The translations under genes and the position numbers were made by a program. A stretch of 39,578 nucleotides of DNA from an uncultured Polaribacter sp. (GTDB taxonomy: Bacteria; Bacteroidota; Bacteroidia; Flavobacteriales; Flavobacteriaceae): positions 1 through 39,578 of the forward strand of contig CAJQQH010000140.1 of NCBI GenBank assembly GCA_905480405.1, in the 5' to 3' direction. The notes beneath the pieces were generated by a model. It ran no database searches. It had not been told where the DNA came from and saw nothing but the letters and a program-made list of their open reading frames with translations. Position 1 is the stretch's first letter. The number at the start of each line of letters is the position of its first letter. This document shows, one piece after another, positions 31,162 through 39,578 of this stretch.

Positions 31162-33588
31162 TTAATGTTTATAATCACTCCCAATTGGTGAGCCATCGGG
31201 GATTTTAGGAGCATACATTTTCTTAAATAAAGTTGGATTCTTAACAAAACCATCAATCATATTAATCAATGCAATATTGTATATTTTTTGAACTCCTAAA
31301 TCATTTTTATTTTTTAAAATAGTTTTTATTTCCTCTAATTTAAAAAACACAATTGCATTTACTTGTTTGTATTGGTTGTTGTTTGCTGCTAAAACAAATA
31401 ACTGTTCTAAAACCTTTACATTTATTACGTTTTGTAATTCTTGATAATAAGAATCTTTATGCATTTTTTTAATCGTTTTAGAAACTAATTCATCAATTAA
31501 CTCATCTAAACCTAATTGTCTTTTTTCTAAACTCTTATGAGCAATTAATCTTGATGCTCTTTGAGTATTTAACAATAAATTTAAGGTCATTTCTGTAGCT
31601 GTTTCCACGGCACCAAAAGCATCAAATTCAACACCTAAATCACTTTTAAAAGATTCTCTACTTCGCCCATATCCCATTGCTCTTGGCGGAAACAAAGTTA
31701 ATTTTTCTTTAGGAATTGCAATTTCTTCAACCGAAATTGTTTTTAAAATTGCTTGAAGAGCGATTCTTTCTATTGTGCCAGAAACACGTTTCACAACTGT
31801 TTGGTTATCTCCTTTAACAGCATATGAATAATCTAAACCTCCTATTAGCTTTACTGTTGCTTCTGTTTGAAAACGATGAAAAAAATACAGAGGAACAAAC
31901 ACATCTTCTAAAACAGAATAAGGCTGATTTGTTTTTATATTATCCGTAGAAAAATTATCTATTGCTGTTTTTCTAATTTTTAAAACTGTATACAATTCAT
32001 CATATATATTACCTCCATTATCCCATAAATGAGCAGAAGCGCTTGCACTTCCCTGAGAACGTGCATCTTGGTCTGATAAATATTTTAAGCCGTTTTTGGT
32101 AGCATTTTCTAAAATTGCATTCAACTCTTCTTCTTCATTTTTATCATTAGTAAAATCTTGGTAAAAATAGTTTACAACTACTTTGTCCCAAGCTCCAATT
32201 TTAGTGTCATAAGCATCAGAAAAATCAATTTTATTATTTTTTAAAGTAAATTTAGGATGCGGATAATCCATAACAGAAGCTCTACCATTTGTACTTGCTG
32301 CAAAGTTATGTGCAAATCCTAAAGTATGCCCAATTTCGTGTGCAGATAATTGCCTAATTCTTGCTATTGCCATCTGCAAAGCAAAATCATCATCAACTTT
32401 ATTATTTTTATAAGGAGCTTGTAGAGCCTGTGCAATTAAAAAATCTTGTCGAATTCTTAAACTTCCTAAACTTACATGACCTTTAATAATTTCGCCGGTT
32501 CTTGGGTCAGAAATACTTCCGCCATAACTCCAACCACGAGTAGAACGATGCACCCATTGCACCATATTATAACGAATATCTAGAGGATCTGCGCCTTCTG
32601 GCAACATTTTAATTTGAAAAGCATTTGTGTAACCAATAGCTTCAAAAGCTTGGTTCCACCAACGACCACCTTCTAATAAAGCCGAACGAACAGGTTCTGG
32701 AGTTCCTCTATCTAAATAATAAATAATTGGTTCTTTTGCTTCAGAAAATTTTGCTTTTGGATTTTTCTTTTCCAATCGATGCCTGTAAATAAATCTCTTT
32801 TTTATAGATTGATTTACTGGTGTTGCATAATCTAAATATGACATTGCATAACCTCCTGAACGTGTATCGAACTTTCTTGGTTTGTACTTATTATCTGGTA
32901 AAGCAACAAATGAATGATGCTGATTTACACTAACCAAACTTGCATCTGGTGTAACACTTCTAATATTATATCCTTTAGGTGCCCCTTTAAAAGTTAACAA
33001 AGCATCAAACTCAACATTCTTAGGAAATGCTTTTGTTCTTTCTAAATTAAATGCAGATTTACTTTTATCTAAACTATAACTACCTTGCTTATTTCTTGCC
33101 AAAGTAGCTGTAACACCATGTGCATCTCTTAAAAAAAAAGAAGTCGCATCCACTAAAAATTTTCCATTTTTCTTTTCTTTAATGATAAAACCATGTAATA
33201 CCGATTTCGCAAAGGCTTCTTTAACTGATTTTTTTTCTTCATTATTATTAGTAATTGCTCTAAACTTTTGATTTGGCTGAACTAGCAATAACTTATTACC
33301 TACTTTTTTAAAATACACTACTACTCCATCTCCTAATTGTCCTCTATCCAAACCAATATCATTAGAACCTACCCCTTCAGAAAGTGAACGTACGTATAGA
33401 AAATCTGTATTTAAATCATCAATTTGAATATATATCTTATCAGAATTATCATCATAATAAAAAGTAAAATAACCTTCATACTTCGTAATTCCTTTTTGTA
33501 GTTTTTTTCCTGATTTCTCATTAAAAAACTGAGAAAAAATAGTATTTGAAAAAGCAATAAAAAACAGAATAAATAGTATTTTTTTCAT
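31162..33588 (-). CDS. Large secreted zinc metalloprotease (metzincin-type)
   Basis: An 808-residue protein with a Sec signal peptide (1-20, ending FSNTIFSQ). The zinc site is HEIGHTLGFAH at 417-427 (H417, E418, H421, H427), the extended HExxHxxGxxH metzincin motif. A Met-turn candidate follows at VMDYP, about 15 residues later. The N-terminal 200 residues correspond to the DUF5117/5118 region, and the rest of the chain to the DUF4953 family of zinc-dependent proteases common in Bacteroidota. It lacks an obvious C-terminal secretion (T9SS) domain, so it may be periplasmic or surface-bound. Substrates are unknown. It diverges from prfB over an 87-nt spacer. Confidence 0.88.
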   Translation of the reverse strand: MKKILFILFFIAFSNTIFSQFFNEKSGKKLQKGITKYEGYFTFYYDDNSDKIYIQIDDLNTDFLYVRSLSEGVGSNDIGLDRGQLGDGVVVYFKKVGNKLLLVQPNQKFRAITNNNEEKKSVKEAFAKSVLHGFIIKEKKNGKFLVDATSFFLRDAHGVTATLARNKQGSYSLDKSKSAFNLERTKAFPKNVEFDALLTFKGAPKGYNIRSVTPDASLVSVNQHHSFVALPDNKYKPRKFDTRSGGYAMSYLDYATPVNQSIKKRFIYRHRLEKKNPKAKFSEAKEPIIYYLDRGTPEPVRSALLEGGRWWNQAFEAIGYTNAFQIKMLPEGADPLDIRYNMVQWVHRSTRGWSYGGSISDPRTGEIIKGHVSLGSLRIRQDFLIAQALQAPYKNNKVDDDFALQMAIARIRQLSAHEIGHTLGFAHNFAASTNGRASVMDYPHPKFTLKNNKIDFSDAYDTKIGAWDKVVVNYFYQDFTNDKNEEEELNAILENATKNGLKYLSDQDARSQGSASASAHLWDNGGNIYDELYTVLKIRKTAIDNFSTDNIKTNQPYSVLEDVFVPLYFFHRFQTEATVKLIGGLDYSYAVKGDNQTVVKRVSGTIERIALQAILKTISVEEIAIPKEKLTLFPPRAMGYGRSRESFKSDLGVEFDAFGAVETATEMTLNLLLNTQRASRLIAHKSLEKRQLGLDELIDELVSKTIKKMHKDSYYQELQNVINVKVLEQLFVLAANNNQYKQVNAIVFFKLEEIKTILKNKNDLGVQKIYNIALINMIDGFVKNPTLFKKMYAPKIPDGSPIGSDYKH

Positions 33589-33659
33589 GATTGTTATATT
33601 TTCTATAAATCTATAAAATAACTATCGTCTTTAAAAAGAAGTATTCTTAAAATTTCATT

Positions 33660-33667
33660 TATTTTTG
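33660..33667 (+). promoter_or_regulatory. Candidate -7 promoter element of prfB
   Basis: TATTTTTG matches TAnnTTTG exactly and ends 8 nt before the prfB start codon at 33676. If used in the ordinary way, transcription would begin only a few bases before the ATG, giving an almost leaderless mRNA. No TTG is found 17-23 nt upstream. Confidence 0.5.
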
Positions 33668-33675
33668 TACAGCTT

Positions 33676-34776
33676 ATGATTACACAAGACCAACTTAAAG
33701 ATATTGCTACAAGAATTGAGAAATTAAAATCTTACTTAGAGATTGATAAAAAACTTATTGAAATAGCCAATGAAGAGGAGAAAACAGTAGATCCTGATTT
33801 TTGGAACGATCCAAAAGCAGCAGAAATACTTATGAAAGAATTACGTTTTAAGAAAAAATGGGTAGAAGACTATAATAAAACCATAACTCTAAACGAAGAT
33901 GTAATAGTTTTATATGACTTTTATAAAGAAGGAGAAGTTGAAGAAACAGAAGTAATTGAACAATTTAAAAAAGCGAGTACCTTTTTAGAAGATTTAGAAT
34001 TTAGAAATATGCTTTCTGAAGAAGGAGATTCTCTTTCTGCAACCATACAAATAAATGCTGGAGCTGGCGGAACAGAAAGTTGCGATTGGGTAGAAATGCT
34101 GTCTAGAATGTACACAATGTGGGCAGAAAAACAAGGTTTTAAACTTAAAACATTAAACTATCAAGCTGGTGATGTTGCTGGGATAAAAACAATTACTATA
34201 GAAATTGATGGCGATTATGCTTTTGGTTGGTTAAAAGGAGAAAATGGCGTACATCGTTTGGTTAGAATTTCACCATTCGATTCTAATGGTAAACGTCATA
34301 CAACTTTTGGATCTGTTTATGTTTTTCCTGTTGCAGACGATTCTATAGAAATAGAAGTAAATCCGGCAGATGTAGAAATTGTAACTGCGCGTTCTAGTGG
34401 CGCTGGTGGACAAAATGTAAATAAAGTTGAGACCAAAGTACAATTAACTCACAAGCCAACAGGCATACAAATTTCGTGTTCTAACTCTCGTTCTCAGCAC
34501 GATAATAGAGCTACTGCAATGAAAATGTTAAAGTCTCAACTGTATGAAATTGAATTACAAAAACAACAAGCAACAAGAGACGAAATTGAATCTGGAAAAT
34601 TAAAAACCGAATGGGGAAGTCAGATTCGTAATTATGTTATGCATCCATATAAATTAGTAAAAGACGTAAGAACTGCACACGAAACTGGTAATGTAGATAA
34701 TGTTATGAATGGTGATTTAGATCCGTTTTTAAAATCTTATTTAATGTTAAATGGGCAGAAATCAGTTAGCAGTTAA
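33676..34776 (+). CDS. prfB: Peptide chain release factor 2
   Basis: A 366-residue class-I release factor that terminates translation at UGA and UAA. The GGQ catalytic loop is [16 protein letters not shown], and the anticodon-like SPF tripeptide of RF2 is in [13 protein letters not shown], so it is RF2 and not RF1. The N-terminal coiled helices cover about 1-110. The region around codons 20-25 (LKSYLEID), where many bacteria have the programmed +1 frameshift with an internal UGA, reads straight through with TAC TTA GAG. Autoregulation by frameshifting is therefore absent. The last codons lie in a TTAGCAG repeat unit. Confidence 0.97.
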   Translation: MITQDQLKDIATRIEKLKSYLEIDKKLIEIANEEEKTVDPDFWNDPKAAEILMKELRFKKKWVEDYNKTITLNEDVIVLYDFYKEGEVEETEVIEQFKKASTFLEDLEFRNMLSEEGDSLSATIQINAGAGGTESCDWVEMLSRMYTMWAEKQGFKLKTLNYQAGDVAGIKTITIEIDGDYAFGWLKGENGVHRLVRISPFDSNGKRHTTFGSVYVFPVADDSIEIEVNPADVEIVTARSSGAGGQNVNKVETKVQLTHKPTGIQISCSNSRSQHDNRATAMKMLKSQLYEIELQKQQATRDEIESGKLKTEWGSQIRNYVMHPYKLVKDVRTAHETGNVDNVMNGDLDPFLKSYLMLNGQKSVSS

Positions 34777-34844
34777 GGGTTCGCAAAAATGAAAACCCTA
34801 AGTCTTCAACTATGTAACTCTACTATTTTAAAACTTAATAAAAA

Positions 34845-35186
34845 ATGATAAAAATATACCACAATAACAGATGCAGTAAATCTCGCTGCGGAATAGAACT
34901 TTTAGAAAACTCTGGAAAAAAATTTGAGATTGTAAAATACTTAGAAGAAGTTCCAACAGAAAAAGAATTGATAAGAATTATTAAACTTTTAGGCATTACT
35001 CCTATTCAATTAGTTCGTAAAACAGAAAAAATCTGGAAAGAAGAATTTAAAGGAAAAGAACTATCCGATTCAGAAATTATTGTTGCAATGGTTAATAATC
35101 CTAAATTAATTGAACGTCCAATTGTAATAAATGGTAACAAAGCAGTTATTGGTAGACCAACAGAAAATATTCTTACAATAATTTAA
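34845..35186 (+). CDS. ArsC/Spx-family thioredoxin-fold protein (arsenate reductase-like)
   Basis: A 113-residue protein of the ArsC glutaredoxin-like family. The N-terminal strand MIKIYHNNRCSKSR places cysteine C10 at the active-site position, with a second cysteine C15. The pattern LIERPIVINGNKAVIGRP near 92-109 is the ArsC C-terminal motif, in which the RP arginines bind the oxyanion in true reductases. No arsenic resistance genes are nearby, so a general or unknown reductase role is as likely as arsenate reduction. It stands alone, 68 nt after prfB. Confidence 0.85.
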   Translation: MIKIYHNNRCSKSRCGIELLENSGKKFEIVKYLEEVPTEKELIRIIKLLGITPIQLVRKTEKIWKEEFKGKELSDSEIIVAMVNNPKLIERPIVINGNKAVIGRPTENILTII

Positions 35187-35284
35187 CTTTTGTAACACAC
35201 TCTTCTTTAACTTTTTTTTAACTTTTTCATATTAAACTAACTAACATTTCTGTTGTCTTACAACACAACTATTCAAAGTCAACC

Positions 35285-37747
35285 ATGAAAAAAATTACCC
35301 TTTTACTAGTCTTTTTAGTATCAACAACCTATCTATCAGCACAAAAACAAACAAAAGAATATGTTTCGATAAAAGGAAAAGTTATTGATACTAGTACCAA
35401 TCTGGTATTAGAATACGCAACAGTCGTTCTAAAAAACACCAATACTCAAAAAATTACTGGAGGTATTACAGATGAAAATGGACTTTTTAATATTCAAACT
35501 CCAAAAGGAACTTATGAAATTAGTATAGAGTTCATTTCTTTTAAATCGATAAAATTTCCTGTTCAAGAAATTACTTCAAACAAAGATTTTGGTGTCATTA
35601 AACTTAAAGAAGACCAAAGTAGCTTAGACGAAGTGGTAATAATTGCAGAAAAATCTACAGTAGACATTCGTTTAGACAAAAAAATATATAATGTTGGTAA
35701 AGATATGACTGTTAAAGGCGGAACAGCATCTGATGTTTTAGACAATGTACCTTCGGTAGATGTAGATCCTGATGGTGTTGTTAGTTTAAGAGGTAGCGAA
35801 AATGTACGTATTTTAATTGATGGAAAACCTTCTGCTCTAGTAGGTTTAAGTGGTGCAGATGCTTTAAAACAATTACCTTCTGATGCTATAGAAAGAGTTG
35901 AAGTTATTACATCACCTTCTGCAAGATATGATTCTGAAGGAACAGCAGGTATTTTAAACATTATTTTAAGAAAAGGAAAAGCTTCTGGTTTTAATGGCTC
36001 TGTAAATGTTACAGTTGGTGATCCTAAAAATTATCAAGCGGGTGTTAATTTAAACATGCGTTCAGAAAAAATTAATATTTTCTCTAACTTTGGTTATAGC
36101 GATAATGGAGGTCCTGGAGTTTACAATTCTGATATTGATTATTTATCTAATGGAAGCTTAGACAGTACCAGAATAGAAAACAGAGACAATAACAGAAGTA
36201 GAAAAGGTTTTAATGCGAATGTTGGTTTAGAATACTTTTTAAACCAAAAGAGTTCTATTACAGGTACTATTTTTGTAAGAGATTCTGATGGACAAGATAT
36301 TTCTACAAATAACATAAGCTCATTTGACAACGCAAACAATAACTTATATAATTCTACAAGAATTCAAAATGAAGGAGAAATTGACCAAACATTACAGTTC
36401 TCTTTAAATTATGTAAATAACTTTAATGATAAAGGACATAAATTTTCTGTAGACTTGCAACATAGTGCAAGTAAAGAAAATGAATCTGCAATTATTACAG
36501 ATATAAACCCAGAAACAAACACAACTAACGAGCTTTCTATAGACAATTTATTACAAGCAGATTATGTTTTACCAATTGGTAAGAATTCGCAGTTTGAGGC
36601 AGGTTATCGAGGAAGCTTTCAATACTTAACTTCAGATTACCTTGTAGTTGCACCAAATTTAGATGCTAGATACAACCCTTCTAATAATTTAGAATTTACT
36701 CAAAATGTGAATGCTTTTTACACTCAATTTGGAAGTAAAATAAACAAGTTCTCTTATTTATTAGGTTTAAGAGCTGAATTAACAAACATAGATATTAAGT
36801 TAATTAACACAAATGAAAGTTTTAATAAAAATTATACCGACTTTTTTCCAACAGTAAATTTTGGATATGAAATGACAGATGATCAAAGCTTTACTTTTGG
36901 GTATAGTAGAAGATTAAGAAGACCACGTTCAAGATACTTAAATCCGTTTGAAAGTAGAGCAAGTGAAACAATTATTTCTAAAGGAAATGTAAATTTAGAC
37001 CCAACATACACAAATTCTTTCGACTTAGGTTATTTAAATCGATGGGGAAAATTAACTTTAAATTCCTCAATTTATTACCAACATTCTACGAATAACATAT
37101 CTAGAGTTAACAGTCAGGAAGTTAGACTTGTAAACGGTAAAGAAACTAATATTTTAGTAAGGCAACCTATTAATTTAGCTTCAGAAGATAGATCTGGTTT
37201 TGAATTTACTGCAAATTATAACGCCAGTAGAAAAGTAAAATTTTCTGGTAGTTTTAACTTTTATCAGTTTGAAACACAGGGAGAATACACATACAATGTA
37301 ACTGACCCTACAACAAATATAATAACACCAATTACTCAAAATTTCGATACAAAAAACAATTCTTGGTTTACACGTTTCGATGCTAAAATTACTCTTCCTT
37401 GGAACATTCAATCACAAACTAGAGTATTTTATAGAGGTCCTAAAAATGATGCTCAAAGTAATATAAAAGGTATTTTATCTACAAATTTAGCTTTAAGTAA
37501 AGATATTTTAAAAGAAAAAGGAACTTTAGTACTTAATGTTAGCGATGTATTTAATTCTAGAAAATATCAATTTACTAGTTATGCTCCTAGTAGAGAAAAC
37601 CCAACAAATATTACAGATCAAACGTTTCAAAGAAGAATGAGACAAGTATCTTTAACTTTTTCTTATCGTTTTAATCAAAATAAAAATCAAAAGGATAAAA
37701 AATCTGAAGGAAACAAACAAGATAATGGCGATGGAGAAGAGTTTTAA
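35285..37747 (+). CDS. Outer-membrane beta-barrel family protein (TonB-receptor-like) with carboxypeptidase-regulatory-like domain
   Basis: An 820-residue outer-membrane protein. The signal peptide (1-19) ends in STTYLSAQ. Residues about 25-110 are a carboxypeptidase-D-regulatory-like beta-sandwich (SIKGKVIDTSTNLVLEYATV). A plug-like domain follows (about 130-225: ASDVLDNVPSVDVD, VRILIDGKPSALVG, IERVEVITSPSARYDSEG). The rest is a large barrel of the OMP_b-brl_3 type, with a C-terminal aromatic strand before a 26-residue tail rich in Lys, Asp, Glu and Asn. It resembles TonB-dependent receptors, but no TonB box is obvious. No SusD partner gene is adjacent, so the substrate cannot be guessed. 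Confidence 0.9.
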   Translation: MKKITLLLVFLVSTTYLSAQKQTKEYVSIKGKVIDTSTNLVLEYATVVLKNTNTQKITGGITDENGLFNIQTPKGTYEISIEFISFKSIKFPVQEITSNKDFGVIKLKEDQSSLDEVVIIAEKSTVDIRLDKKIYNVGKDMTVKGGTASDVLDNVPSVDVDPDGVVSLRGSENVRILIDGKPSALVGLSGADALKQLPSDAIERVEVITSPSARYDSEGTAGILNIILRKGKASGFNGSVNVTVGDPKNYQAGVNLNMRSEKINIFSNFGYSDNGGPGVYNSDIDYLSNGSLDSTRIENRDNNRSRKGFNANVGLEYFLNQKSSITGTIFVRDSDGQDISTNNISSFDNANNNLYNSTRIQNEGEIDQTLQFSLNYVNNFNDKGHKFSVDLQHSASKENESAIITDINPETNTTNELSIDNLLQADYVLPIGKNSQFEAGYRGSFQYLTSDYLVVAPNLDARYNPSNNLEFTQNVNAFYTQFGSKINKFSYLLGLRAELTNIDIKLINTNESFNKNYTDFFPTVNFGYEMTDDQSFTFGYSRRLRRPRSRYLNPFESRASETIISKGNVNLDPTYTNSFDLGYLNRWGKLTLNSSIYYQHSTNNISRVNSQEVRLVNGKETNILVRQPINLASEDRSGFEFTANYNASRKVKFSGSFNFYQFETQGEYTYNVTDPTTNIITPITQNFDTKNNSWFTRFDAKITLPWNIQSQTRVFYRGPKNDAQSNIKGILSTNLALSKDILKEKGTLVLNVSDVFNSRKYQFTSYAPSRENPTNITDQTFQRRMRQVSLTFSYRFNQNKNQKDKKSEGNKQDNGDGEEF

Positions 37748-37880
37748 ATTTTACTTAAACTAGTTACTTTTACTAGATATAAATGCATCTTTATCTAAAA
37801 AATAAAGATGCATTTATATTTTATAATAGTATTAATCATTTATTTATAAAAAAAAATATGATATTTTAAGTTTTTAACAA

Positions 37881-37914
37881 AAAAAACTCGCTCAAGAATT
37901 TGAACGAGTTTTTT
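37881..37914. terminator. Bidirectional intrinsic terminator
   Basis: AAAAAACTCG (37881-37890) pairs with CGAGTTTTTT (37905-37914). After a C/A mismatch, an inner TCAA/TTGA stem closes a GAAT loop. A long T-run follows on the plus strand, and the A-run gives one on the minus strand. It lies between the barrel gene ending at 37747 and the small minus-strand gene ending at 37936, and can serve both. Confidence 0.9.
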
Positions 37915-37935
37915 TTAATTATATCTTTTAAAAAA

Positions 37936-38109
37936 CTACTTTCCTTCGGCAGCTTTTTTAGCTTCTCTTTTTAATTTCATGTTTTCCCAAATTGTACCTC
38001 CTATCCAATAAGGAACTACAAATGTTAATAAGAAAATTAACAACCAAAAACCGGCTGTAAAAACAAACATGAATAAAACTAATCCTGAAAATTCTGAAAA
38101 ATCTAACAT
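37936..38109 (-). CDS. Small membrane protein, 57 residues
   Basis: A short minus-strand ORF from ATG at 38109 to TAG at 37936. The peptide starts MLDFSEFSGLVLF and has one long hydrophobic stretch (about 9-35), then a second part VVPYWIGGTIWENMKLKREAKKAAEGK with a basic, Ala/Lys-rich soluble tail. Codon use is like that of its neighbours. It has a terminator behind it (37881-37914) and a TAnnTTTG element ahead (38146-38153), all of which support a real gene. I do not recognise a named family. It lies back to back with fumC. Confidence 0.8.
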   Translation of the reverse strand: MLDFSEFSGLVLFMFVFTAGFWLLIFLLTFVVPYWIGGTIWENMKLKREAKKAAEGK

Positions 38110-38145
38110 TTGTGTGTATTTGTAATAGTAACTAGGTTATAAACG

Positions 38146-38153
38146 CAAAAATA
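38146..38153 (-). promoter_or_regulatory. Candidate -7 element for the small membrane protein gene
   Basis: Minus-strand TATTTTTG matches TAnnTTTG exactly, 36 nt ahead of the start codon at 38109. A TTG lies 24 nt further upstream, one base beyond the usual spacing range. Confidence 0.5.
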
Positions 38154-38301
38154 ATATTTATTTTCAAATTAAACTACCAAAAATCAAAAAAATTAAATAC
38201 CAATATATTATCCCTTAAAACATCAACAAAAAACACCACTCCAACCTTATAATATAGTCTAACTTTAGCTCTTTTCTAATTAGATTTCATCTTTCTTTTT
38301 G

Positions 38302-38309
38302 TAAATTTG
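38302..38309 (+). promoter_or_regulatory. Candidate -7 element for fumC
   Basis: TAAATTTG matches the Bacteroidota -7 consensus TAnnTTTG exactly, 22 nt ahead of the fumC start codon. No clear TTG lies at the expected upstream distance. Confidence 0.5.
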
Positions 38310-38331
38310 TATTTATAAAATCACTTTTAAG

Positions 38332-39578
38332 ATGACAAAATTCAGAATTGAAAAAGACACAATGGGTAACGTAAATGTACCTGCTGATAAATATTGGGGG
38401 GCACAAACCGAGCGTTCTAGAAACAACTTTAAAATAGGGCCTTCTGGTTCTATGCCTTTAGAAGTAGTTTACGGATTTGCATACCTTAAAAAAGCAGCAG
38501 CATACACAAATTGTGAATTAGGTGTTTTAGCAGAAGAAAAAAGAGATTTAATTGCACAAGTTTGTGATGAAATTTTAGCTGGTAAACATAACGATCAGTT
38601 TCCACTTGTAATTTGGCAAACAGGTTCTGGTACACAATCTAACATGAATGTAAATGAAGTAGTTGCTAATAGAGCACACGAAATTGCTGGTAACGTTATT
38701 GGAGAGGGCGATAAAACAATACAACCAAATGATGATGTAAACAAATCTCAATCATCTAACGATACATTTCCAACAGGAATGCATATTGCTGCTTATAAGA
38801 AAATTGTAGAAAACACGATTCCGGGTATTACACAGTTAAGAGATACTTTAAAAGCAAAATCTGAAGCTTTTAAAGATGTAGTAAAAATTGGTAGAACGCA
38901 TTTAATGGATGCTACTCCACTTACACTAGGTCAAGAATTTTCTGGGTATGTTGCCCAATTAAACTTTGGTTTAAAAGCATTAAACAATACTTTAGAGCAC
39001 TTATCTCAATTGGCATTAGGAGGAACCGCTGTTGGTACAGGTTTAAACACACCAGCAGGTTATGATGTTTTAGTAGCAAAATATATTGCTGAATTTACAG
39101 AATTACCTTTTGTAACTGCAGAAAATAAATTTGAAGCTTTAGCTGCACATGATGCTTTAGTAGAAACGCACGGAGCATTAAAACAAATTGCAGTTTCATT
39201 AAATAAAATTGCAAACGATATTAGGATGATGGCTTCTGGACCAAGATCTGGAATTGGAGAAATTATGATACCTGCAAACGAACCAGGTTCATCTATTATG
39301 CCAGGTAAAGTAAACCCTACACAAGCTGAAGCTATGACAATGGTTTGTGCACAAGTTATGGGTAATGATGTTGCCGTTACAGTTGGTGGTACACAAGGGC
39401 ATTATGAATTAAATGTTTTTAAACCAATGATGGCTGCAAACGTTTTACAGTCTGCTCAATTAATTGGAGATGCTTGTGTTTCTTTTGATGAAAATTGTGC
39501 TGCTGGGATAGAACCTAACAGAACTAGAATTACTGAATTAGTAAATAATTCTTTAATGTTAGTTACTGCTTTAAATAC
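38332..39578 (+). CDS. fumC: Class II fumarate hydratase, cut by the window end
   Basis: An open frame from ATG at 38332 ([20 protein letters not shown]) that stays open to the last base; 415 codons of an expected ~465 are seen. It is a fumarase C of the TCA cycle, hydrating fumarate to malate, in the same superfamily as ArgH. The catalytic loop signature [16 protein letters not shown] is present, as are [14 protein letters not shown] and [10 protein letters not shown] for substrate binding, and [16 protein letters not shown]. The glycine in PGKVNP and the SSND motif separate it from aspartase and argininosuccinate lyase. The C-terminal helical domain lies beyond the window. Confidence 0.96.
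   Translation, partial: MTKFRIEKDTMGNVNVPADKYWGAQTERSRNNFKIGPSGSMPLEVVYGFAYLKKAAAYTNCELGVLAEEKRDLIAQVCDEILAGKHNDQFPLVIWQTGSGTQSNMNVNEVVANRAHEIAGNVIGEGDKTIQPNDDVNKSQSSNDTFPTGMHIAAYKKIVENTIPGITQLRDTLKAKSEAFKDVVKIGRTHLMDATPLTLGQEFSGYVAQLNFGLKALNNTLEHLSQLALGGTAVGTGLNTPAGYDVLVAKYIAEFTELPFVTAENKFEALAAHDALVETHGALKQIAVSLNKIANDIRMMASGPRSGIGEIMIPANEPGSSIMPGKVNPTQAEAMTMVCAQVMGNDVAVTVGGTQGHYELNVFKPMMAANVLQSAQLIGDACVSFDENCAAGIEPNRTRITELVNNSLMLVTALN

Noticed and set aside
33676..33760. Programmed frameshift in prfB
   Set aside because: The full RF2 reads in one frame and no internal TGA occurs near codon 25.
34776..34799. Inverted repeat AGGGTT/AACCCT after prfB as a terminator
   Set aside because: Only a 6-bp stem with a 12-nt loop and no T-run on either side; not convincing.

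Overview
The window looks like a chromosomal segment from a marine, pigmented member of the Flavobacteriaceae (Bacteroidota), of the Polaribacter/Tenacibaculum kind. Base composition is strongly A+T-rich. Arginine is mostly AGA/CGT. Start codons lack Shine-Dalgarno sequences, and several promoters carry the Bacteroidota -7 element TAnnTTTG. Gene content also fits: an arginine-proline operon of the Bacteroidota type with an N-acylornithine carbamoyltransferase, a zeaxanthin-type carotenoid operon, a PL6 alginate lyase, DUF2141 and 2TM-domain proteins, and a large outer-membrane beta-barrel protein with a regulatory-like N-terminal domain. The genus is an inference.

Layout. (1) 146-4048, minus strand: DUF2141 exported protein, a LytS-type histidine kinase with an extra C-terminal 2TM domain, four stand-alone 2TM-domain membrane proteins in a row, and the partner LytTR response regulator. 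(2) 4357-16125, plus strand: a long arginine/proline operon (N-acylglutamate synthase-like GNAT, argG, argC, proC, argD, proA, proB, argF', argB, argE, argH), ending in a strong terminator. It is preceded by a short ORF rich in rare arginine codons, a candidate attenuator leader peptide. Several spacers inside the operon hold related hairpin-forming repeats. (3) 16146-21066, minus strand: a beta-barrel-like protein and a metallophosphoesterase lipoprotein, then a PL6 lyase with a KduD-like dehydrogenase (alginate use). (4) 21735-23932: a VOC-fold protein convergent with a clan GH-A glycosidase lipoprotein, sharing one terminator. (5) 24001-28379, minus strand: a MerR-type regulator with all the CarH cobalamin-photoreceptor motifs, then crtI, crtB, crtZ and a fused lycopene cyclase, enough to make zeaxanthin from geranylgeranyl diphosphate. 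A perfect 14-nt inverted repeat brackets the crtI -7 element. (6) 28499-30129, plus strand: ECF sigma factor, four-helix membrane protein and small outer-membrane barrel. (7) 30126-39578: threonine aldolase, large secreted metzincin-like protease, release factor 2, ArsC-like protein, outer-membrane barrel protein, a 57-residue membrane protein, and fumarase C cut by the window end.

Most notable: the candidate arginine leader peptide, the candidate B12/light switch with its operator over the carotenoid promoter, the five-fold 2TM domain array in a two-component locus, and the hairpin repeats in the arginine operon. I saw no tRNA, rRNA, CRISPR array, insertion sequence or phage gene.
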